Of a stretch of 9,557 nucleotides of DNA, positions 5,863 to 9,557 are shown piece by piece. Every line of letters starts with the position of its first letter. Position 1 is the stretch's first letter. The notes beneath the pieces are model-generated. The model worked only from the letters and a program-made list of their open reading frames with translations, had not been told where the DNA came from and made no database searches. Origin of the DNA: Dehalococcoidia bacterium (GTDB taxonomy: Bacteria > Chloroflexota > Dehalococcoidia > JACVQG01 > JAHKAY01). The position numbers and the translations under genes are program-made. The stretch is taken from NCBI GenBank assembly GCA_030744635.1, contig JASLQE010000013.1, forward strand, positions 1 to 9,557, given 5' to 3'.

Positions 5863-6654
5863 GTGGGCTTAGTGGCCGGGGTGGATATAGGCTCCATCAC
5901 CGCCAAGACGGTTCTCATGGACAGGGATGGACGCCTCCTGGCCCAAAAGGTGGTGCACCAGGGCATAGTTAACGAGACTGCTGCTCTGGCCTGTATGGAC
6001 GCTACCCTGGGCGAGGCCGGTGTCGTAAAGGATGACCTGGAGTTCATCGTCACCACGGGTTACGGACGCAACCTGGTGAGCTTTGGCCACAAGAATGTCA
6101 CTGAAATCTCCTGTCATGCCCGGGGAGCACACTACCTGCTCCCGGATGTGCATACGGTGATTGATATCGGCGGCCAGGACAGCAAAGTAATCTCCCTGGA
6201 CGATGCGGGACGCGTTGCCGGGTTCAACATGAATGATAAGTGCGCCGCTGGCACCGGCCGCTTCCTGGAGGTGCTGGCGCGGGCGCTGGATGTGGCCCTG
6301 GAGGACATGGGCCGCATGTCACAAGAATCGGACACCCCCGCCCAGGTAAGCAGCCTGTGCACCGTGTTCGCCGAATCGGAGATTGTATCCCTTTCGGCCC
6401 AGGGCAATCCGAAGGCGGATATCATCGCCGGTCTCCATGAGGCCATCGGACGCCGCCTCCAAGCCATGGTGAAGGGGGTGGGGGTGCGCCCGCGGGTGAT
6501 GATGAGCGGCGGTGTGGCCAAGAACCAGGGGGTGGTACGAGTGCTGGAGAGGCTACTGTCCACTGACATCTTCATCCCTGAGGAGCCCCAGATTGTGGGT
6601 GCGCTGGGGGCCGCCCTTTATGCCCTGGAAGAGGTGAAGAGCCCCACCGTGTAG
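5863..6654 (+). CDS. BadF/BcrA/HgdC-type activator ATPase
   Basis: 263 residues, close to the homodimeric activator HgdC (about 260) and much shorter than BcrA. Start GTG 5863 follows GGAGGAAG (5844-5851) and lies 2 nt after the upstream stop. ASKHA-fold ATP motifs are present: GVDIGSITAKTVLMD (about 6-20, phosphate 1), IDIGGQDSKVISL (phosphate 2) and MSGGVAKNQGVV (adenosine). Two cysteines, C127 in MNDKCAAGTGRFLE and C166 in SSLCTVFAESEIVSL, fall at the positions HgdC uses to hold one [4Fe-4S] cluster between two monomers. It hydrolyses ATP to push a low-potential electron into the D-component encoded just upstream. Benzoyl-CoA reductases of the Bcr/Bad class use two different ATPase subunits; only one is seen here, favouring a dehydratase-type homodimer, though the other could lie elsewhere. 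Confidence 0.92.
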   Translation: MGLVAGVDIGSITAKTVLMDRDGRLLAQKVVHQGIVNETAALACMDATLGEAGVVKDDLEFIVTTGYGRNLVSFGHKNVTEISCHARGAHYLLPDVHTVIDIGGQDSKVISLDDAGRVAGFNMNDKCAAGTGRFLEVLARALDVALEDMGRMSQESDTPAQVSSLCTVFAESEIVSLSAQGNPKADIIAGLHEAIGRRLQAMVKGVGVRPRVMMSGGVAKNQGVVRVLERLLSTDIFIPEEPQIVGALGAALYALEEVKSPTV

Positions 6655-6695
6655 ACGGGCAGACCCTGGTTGGCACACCCGCCTCTCACCCGGCA

Positions 6696-6747
6696 ATACG
6701 CCGTATGACCTTCTGCCTTTACAAGTCGGGCCGTTTCACCCCATAAT
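6696..6747 (+). promoter_or_regulatory. Promoter with adjacent palindrome, upstream of cysteine desulfurase
   Basis: TTTACA (6718-6723), an 18 bp spacer and CATAAT (6742-6747), the same -10 and spacing as the promoter at 3407. The predicted start is near 6754, giving a leader of about 26 nt to ATG 6780. An 11 bp palindrome, ATACG-C-CGTAT (6696-6706), lies 11 bp before the -35 and could be a regulator site. The rest of 6655-6779 shows no gene and no convincing terminator. Confidence 0.55.
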
Positions 6748-6779
6748 CTATTTAAAAGCTGCCTTTGCCGGAGGTCGGG

Positions 6780-7961
6780 ATGAACAACTTGGTATATTTG
6801 GACCACGCCGCCACCACCCCGGTGCATCCCCGGGTGCTGGAGGAGATGCTGCCCTACTTCACCGAGCACTACGGCAACCCGTCCAGCGTCTATTCCCTGG
6901 CTCAGGAAACCAGGGGGGCGGTGGAGGGGGCCCGCCAGGGGGTGGCAGATGTCGTGGGGGCCTCGCCGCGGGATATCGTGTTCACCAGCGGCGGTACCGA
7001 ATCGGACAACGCAGCTATCAGGGGGGTGGTCTGGGCGCTACGCAAGCACGGCGACCACATAGTAACCTCCGCTGTGGAGCACCACGCCATCATAGATACC
7101 TGCCACCAGCTAGAGAAGCTGGGCTTCAAGCTCACCGTGGTCCCAGTGGACAGCTACGGCATGGTGAGGGTAGAGGATGTGGAAAAGGCCATCACCGATA
7201 AGACCGTGCTGGTAACCATAATGATGGCCAACAACGAGATGGGCACCATACAGCCCATTGCAGATATAGGCGCCCTGCTAAAGGAGATGTCCAAAGGCAA
7301 GCCCCGCAAGGTGCTCTTCCACACCGATGCCGTGCAGGCTGCGGGTGCACTGGATATCAAAGTGAACAAGCTGGGGGTAGACTTCCTCAGCCTATCGGCA
7401 CACAAATACTACGGCCCCAAGGGGACCGGGGTGCTCTATATACGGCGTGGTGTGAACTTCCTGCCCCCGCAGAGCGGTGGTGGGCAGGAGCGCAACCGGC
7501 GGGCCGGAACCGAGAATGTACCTGGCATCGTTGGCTGTGCGGCGGCCCTCAAGCTGGCCGATGAGAAGCGGGAGGCCTATTTGAAGCACTGCGTCCCCCT
7601 GCGGGACAGGCTCATACAGGGGGTGCTGTCCATAGGGGAGGGGGTGCACCTGACGGGCCACCCGACTGACCGGCTCCCCAACAGCGCCAGCTTCTACTTT
7701 GACAATATAGAGGGGGAGTCCATCCTGCTCAGCCTGGACTTTGAAGGGGTGGCCGCCTCTTCCGGAAGCGCCTGCACCTCGGCCTCACTGGAGCCTTCCC
7801 ATGTGCTGCTGGCCATGGGCATCCCCGCCGAGCAGGCCCACGGTAGCCTGCGGCTCACCCTGGGTTGGGACAACGACGAGGCACAGGTGGACCATGTGCT
7901 GGGTGTGCTGCCCGGCATAGTCAACCGCCTCAAGGCCATGTCCCCCCTGGTCCACCAATAG
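6780..7961 (+). CDS. Cysteine desulfurase, NifS/IscS type
   Basis: 393 residues. ATG 6780 has GGAGG (6770-6774) at 5 nt; the in-frame TTG 6765 is rejected. It removes sulfur from cysteine through pyridoxal phosphate and an active-site persulfide and passes it to a scaffold. Visible landmarks: YLDHAATTPVHP at the N-terminus, TSGGTESDNAAIRG (cofactor phosphate loop), VEHHAI (His stacking on the cofactor), NNEMGTIQPI, HTDAVQAAG, Schiff-base K209 in SLSAHKYYGPKG, and the catalytic C332 in SSGSACTSASLEPSHVL, a long mobile loop as in class I enzymes. The IscU-type scaffold follows after 13 nt, so the pair is an operon for iron-sulfur assembly. No IscR, ferredoxin or chaperone genes are present. I cannot separate nifS from iscS here. 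Confidence 0.95.
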   Translation: MNNLVYLDHAATTPVHPRVLEEMLPYFTEHYGNPSSVYSLAQETRGAVEGARQGVADVVGASPRDIVFTSGGTESDNAAIRGVVWALRKHGDHIVTSAVEHHAIIDTCHQLEKLGFKLTVVPVDSYGMVRVEDVEKAITDKTVLVTIMMANNEMGTIQPIADIGALLKEMSKGKPRKVLFHTDAVQAAGALDIKVNKLGVDFLSLSAHKYYGPKGTGVLYIRRGVNFLPPQSGGGQERNRRAGTENVPGIVGCAAALKLADEKREAYLKHCVPLRDRLIQGVLSIGEGVHLTGHPTDRLPNSASFYFDNIEGESILLSLDFEGVAASSGSACTSASLEPSHVLLAMGIPAEQAHGSLRLTLGWDNDEAQVDHVLGVLPGIVNRLKAMSPLVHQ

Positions 7962-7974
7962 ACTGGAGGAAGCA

Positions 7975-8346
7975 ATGTATAGCGACCTGGTAATGGACCA
8001 TTTTCGTAATCCCCGCAATGTGGGAACGATTGAGGACGCCGATGGTGTGGGCAATGTGGGCAACCCGGTCTGCGGCGATGTGATGCAGATGATGATTAAG
8101 GTGAAGGAAAACCGCATAGAGGACATCAAGTTCCAGACCATGGGCTGTGGTGCTGCCATAGCCACCAGTTCCATCTCTACCGAGATGGTTATGGGCAAGA
8201 CCCTGGACGAGGCCCGGGAGCTTTCCAACAAAGCGGTGGCCGAGGCCCTGGGCGGGCTGCCCCCCGCCAAGATGCACTGCTCCAACCTGGCGGCAGACGC
8301 CATCCACCTGGCCCTGGACGACTACAAGAGCAAGCACAAGAATTAG
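7975..8346 (+). CDS. iscU: IscU/NifU N-terminal-type Fe-S scaffold
   Basis: 123 residues, the size of IscU. ATG 7975 follows GGAGGAA (7965-7971). It opens YSDLVMDHFRNPRNVG, the hallmark of the family. All scaffold ligands are present: C33 and D35 in GNPVCGDVM, C58 in TMGCGAAIATSS, and H101-C102 in PPAKMHCSN. The motif PPAKMHC stands where IscU has its LPPVK chaperone-recognition site, slightly changed. It assembles [2Fe-2S]/[4Fe-4S] clusters with sulfur from the desulfurase encoded 13 nt upstream. The C-terminus is Lys-rich (YKSKHKN) and the C-terminal Nfu domain of full-length NifU is absent. Confidence 0.93.
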   Translation: MYSDLVMDHFRNPRNVGTIEDADGVGNVGNPVCGDVMQMMIKVKENRIEDIKFQTMGCGAAIATSSISTEMVMGKTLDEARELSNKAVAEALGGLPPAKMHCSNLAADAIHLALDDYKSKHKN

Positions 8347-8397
8347 GCCGCCGTTTGAGTCTGGTGACGGATGAGTGGCACTCGTGCTTCTGCAAGC

Positions 8398-8427
8398 TTG
8401 GCACAGCGCCCCTTACAGTGGCATATA
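8398..8427 (+). promoter_or_regulatory. Candidate promoter of the split-barrel gene
   Basis: TTGGCA (8398-8403), an 18 bp spacer and CATATA (8422-8427). The predicted start is near 8434, giving a leader of about 25 nt. The spacing matches the other promoters here. The rest of 8347-8458 contains only a short palindrome, GAGTGGCACTC (8374-8384), and no gene. Confidence 0.5.
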
Positions 8428-8458
8428 GCTTGAATCCCATTCCGAAGGAGGTGTGATA

Positions 8459-8866
8459 ATGGCAACGCTGCCTGAAGAGGCCATGGAGCTTTTCAATGAC
8501 ATGAACGCATCCAAGGCCATAGCCACGGTGGGCGCCGCCGGGGAACTCAACCTGGGTCCCAAGAGCAGCTTGGCCGCCGTGGACCCGCAGACCCTGGCCT
8601 TTGCCGATATCTTCGGCAGCCAGACCAGGCAGAACCTGGAGGCCACCAAAAAGGCCTCGGTTATCGCCTTCAAGAACGCCCCGCCCTTCCCCGGGTGGCG
8701 GGTGGGGGGGACCTTCCAGGGCTTCCAGACCTCGGGGCCGGTGTTCGATGGCTTCGCCAAGCAGATGAAGAAGGCCCTGAACTTGGATATACGGGCGGTG
8801 GGCATCATCAGCGTGGACGAGGTGTTCAACCTGACCCCCGGTAAGGCGGGCAAGAAGGCGTCCTGA
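8459..8866 (+). CDS. Pyridoxamine 5'-phosphate oxidase-family split-barrel protein
   Basis: 135 residues. ATG 8459 follows a strong AAGGAGGT (8445-8452) at 6 nt, so GTG 8453 is not used. The sequence runs through the compact FMN-binding split barrel: MNASKAIATVGAAGELNLGPKSSLAAVDPQTLAFADIFGSQTRQNLEA and then KKASVIAFK, with the Gly-Ser-Gln-Thr-Arg-Gln-Asn stretch where relatives contact the flavin phosphate. GGTFQGFQTSGPVFDGFAKQMKKA is the central helix and strand; the tail GKAGKKAS is basic. Such small members in anaerobes bind FMN or F420 and are usually reductases, but a true pyridoxine oxidase is longer and is not suggested here. It is a single gene with its own promoter, facing the cysteine-rich peptide gene tail to tail. 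Confidence 0.82.
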   Translation: MATLPEEAMELFNDMNASKAIATVGAAGELNLGPKSSLAAVDPQTLAFADIFGSQTRQNLEATKKASVIAFKNAPPFPGWRVGGTFQGFQTSGPVFDGFAKQMKKALNLDIRAVGIISVDEVFNLTPGKAGKKAS

Positions 8867-8903
8867 CTCCTGAGGCATGCTTAAGTTATGTCCGGGGCGC
8901 TCC

Positions 8904-8926
8904 GAGGGGGCACCGGCCCGCCCCTC
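8904..8926. terminator. GC-rich inverted repeat between convergent genes
   Basis: GAGGGG (8904-8909) and CCCCTC (8921-8926) are complementary around an 11 nt GC-rich loop, in the 81 bp gap between two genes that converge. Position suggests a two-way stop signal, but neither strand has a clear T-run after the stem, so this is a weak call. Confidence 0.3.
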
Positions 8927-8947
8927 TTGTAGTCGTATTAGGAGACT

Positions 8948-9037
8948 TTACTCCTTAACCGGCACGCAGCCGCAGCCGCAGTCAGTTGGTTTGGACACTG
9001 CCGCGGGCTTGGCACCTTTTTTCCCTTTATCCGCCAT
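8948..9037 (-). CDS. 29-residue Lys- and Cys-rich peptide with CxCxC
   Basis: The minus-strand reading frame starts at ATG (9037-9035) and ends TAA (8950-8948). AAGGAG (9051-9046) lies 8 nt before this ATG; another in-frame ATG at 9043 would be only 2 nt from it. The first part, MADKGKKGAKPAAVSKP, is basic and Ala/Pro-rich, probably unstructured. The second part is TDCGCGCVPVKE, with C20, C22 and C24. No signal peptide or membrane segment is seen. Three cysteines in alternate positions suit soft-metal binding or a redox role, as in metallothionein fragments and metal carriers, but this is inference from composition alone. It lies 104 bp downstream of the MerR-type gene on the same strand, with a promoter-like element in between. 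I do not recognise the family. Confidence 0.62.
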   Translation of the reverse strand: MADKGKKGAKPAAVSKPTDCGCGCVPVKE

Positions 9038-9064
9038 TGCCATATCTCCTTTCTCTTGTGGTTG

Positions 9065-9094
9065 ACTCTATCCTGGGCCCAGGTGCAGTTTCAA
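9065..9094 (-). promoter_or_regulatory. Palindrome-bearing promoter before the Cys-rich peptide
   Basis: Read on the minus strand: TTGAAA (9094-9089), an 18 bp spacer, then TAGAGT (9070-9065). The spacer carries the perfect 12 bp palindrome CCTGGGCCCAGG (9083-9072). A dyad placed between -35 and -10 is the layout of MerR-regulated promoters, though those usually have 19-20 bp spacers; shifting the -35 by one base (TTTGAA) gives 19. The predicted start is near 9058, about 21 nt before ATG 9037. Confidence 0.5.
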
Positions 9095-9141
9095 AGCCGC
9101 TAAGTCATACAGCCACAGGGCTCTTGCGGCGGGCATACCCC

Positions 9142-9525
9142 CTACTCCCCCATTTGTGTCACCCGCTCGGAAAGCTCATGGCGATAGCGTTCCAACTCCA
9201 TTCGGAGTGCCATCATCTCCTCCACCCTGTGGTCCAACTCGCCAATCTTGGCGGTTATAAACGGGAGAAGGTACTGTTGCAGGCCGGCGCACCGTCCATC
9301 CACCGCATAAGGGACGATGTCTTTGATTTCCGCCAGGGAAAGGCCCAGGAGCCTGGCCCGTTTGATGAATTGAAGACGGCCAAAATACTGGTTGGAGTAT
9401 AGCCTGTACCCGGACTCGCTCCGCCGTGCCCTGGGCAGCAGGCCCAGGCCCTCGTAATACCTGATGGTCTTTGGGTTGAGCTGCCCACTGCGTGCCAGCC
9501 CGCCTATGGTCAACCCTGCATGCAT
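9142..9525 (-). CDS. MerR-family transcriptional regulator
   Basis: 127 residues. ATG at 9525 follows AGGAGG (9537-9532) at 6 nt; the frame is open further upstream to 9555 but without an RBS. The winged-helix DNA-binding domain occupies residues 5-72: LTIGGLARSGQLNPKTIRYYEGLGLLPRARRSESGYRLYS, then FIKRARLLGLSLAEIKDIV. A long amphipathic helix (about 84-122) gives the antiparallel coiled-coil dimer. C79 (DGRCAGL) falls at the position of the first metal ligand of ZntR/PbrR-type sensors, but the C-terminal metal-binding loop and its cysteines are missing and C79 is the only cysteine. The effector is therefore unknown. MerR proteins twist promoters with over-long spacers; a candidate site lies at 9065-9094, just downstream on the same strand. 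Its own promoter is outside the window. Confidence 0.9.
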   Translation of the reverse strand: MHAGLTIGGLARSGQLNPKTIRYYEGLGLLPRARRSESGYRLYSNQYFGRLQFIKRARLLGLSLAEIKDIVPYAVDGRCAGLQQYLLPFITAKIGELDHRVEEMMALRMELERYRHELSERVTQMGE

Positions 9526-9557
9526 GTGTTGCCTCCTGTCCGCCCTGCGGCTCAACT

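Noticed and set aside
8986..9402. Plus-strand open frame opposite the MerR gene and the small peptide.
   Set aside because: It is the shadow of the clearly conserved minus-strand MerR gene; its translation has no recognisable motif.
9526..9555. Ten-residue N-terminal extension of the MerR protein.
   Set aside because: The extra residues are not family-like and would include the AGGAGG that serves the ATG at 9525.

Overview
This 9.56 kb window comes from a GC-rich genome and has an anaerobic flavour. It holds a two-subunit acyl-CoA dehydrogenase with a MaoC-type hydratase, an ATP-driven 2-hydroxyacyl-CoA dehydratase / benzoyl-CoA reductase-type iron-sulfur enzyme with its activator ATPase, a cysteine desulfurase/IscU pair, a small flavin-type split-barrel protein, and a MerR-type regulator. 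The mixture would fit an anaerobic acyl-CoA or aromatic-acid degrader. A Dehalococcoidia-like Chloroflexota is my best guess, from gene content and style only; nothing here is a decisive taxonomic marker.

Layout. (1) 1-2499, + strand: a 5'-truncated acyl-CoA dehydrogenase, a second divergent acyl-CoA dehydrogenase starting 1 nt after it, and a MaoC-like hydratase overlapping the second by 4 nt. This is a tightly coupled beta-oxidation-like set. (2) 2500-3464: an accessory-looking stretch in which one DinB-like four-helix gene (2701-3174) is bracketed by two diverged copies of a ~104 bp structured repeat ending in a G-quadruplex-type G-run. (3) 3383-6654, + strand: an 8+8 bp inverted repeat and a near-consensus promoter (TTGACA-N18-CATAAT) lead into three tightly packed genes, two D-component subunits and one BcrA/HgdC-type activator. 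(4) 6655-8346, + strand: a promoter, a NifS/IscS cysteine desulfurase and an IscU scaffold, able to supply the clusters that region 3 needs. (5) 8347-8866, + strand: a promoter and a pyridoxamine-phosphate-oxidase-like protein. (6) 8948-9525, - strand: a MerR-family regulator followed by an unlisted 29-residue lysine- and cysteine-rich peptide (CxCxC), with a perfect 12 bp palindrome inside a promoter-like element between them.

How the genes could work together. The first operon can oxidise an acyl-CoA to an enoyl-CoA and hydrate it. The second could perform a low-potential radical dehydration or reduction of a CoA thioester, with ATP-driven electron injection by the activator. The Isc pair can mature its [4Fe-4S] clusters. 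The MerR/peptide pair looks like a separate, self-contained stress or metal-response unit. The substrates cannot be read from this window.

The four candidate promoters share an 18 bp spacer and leaders of about 20-26 nt, which supports them as a set. All alignments and motif matches were made by eye.
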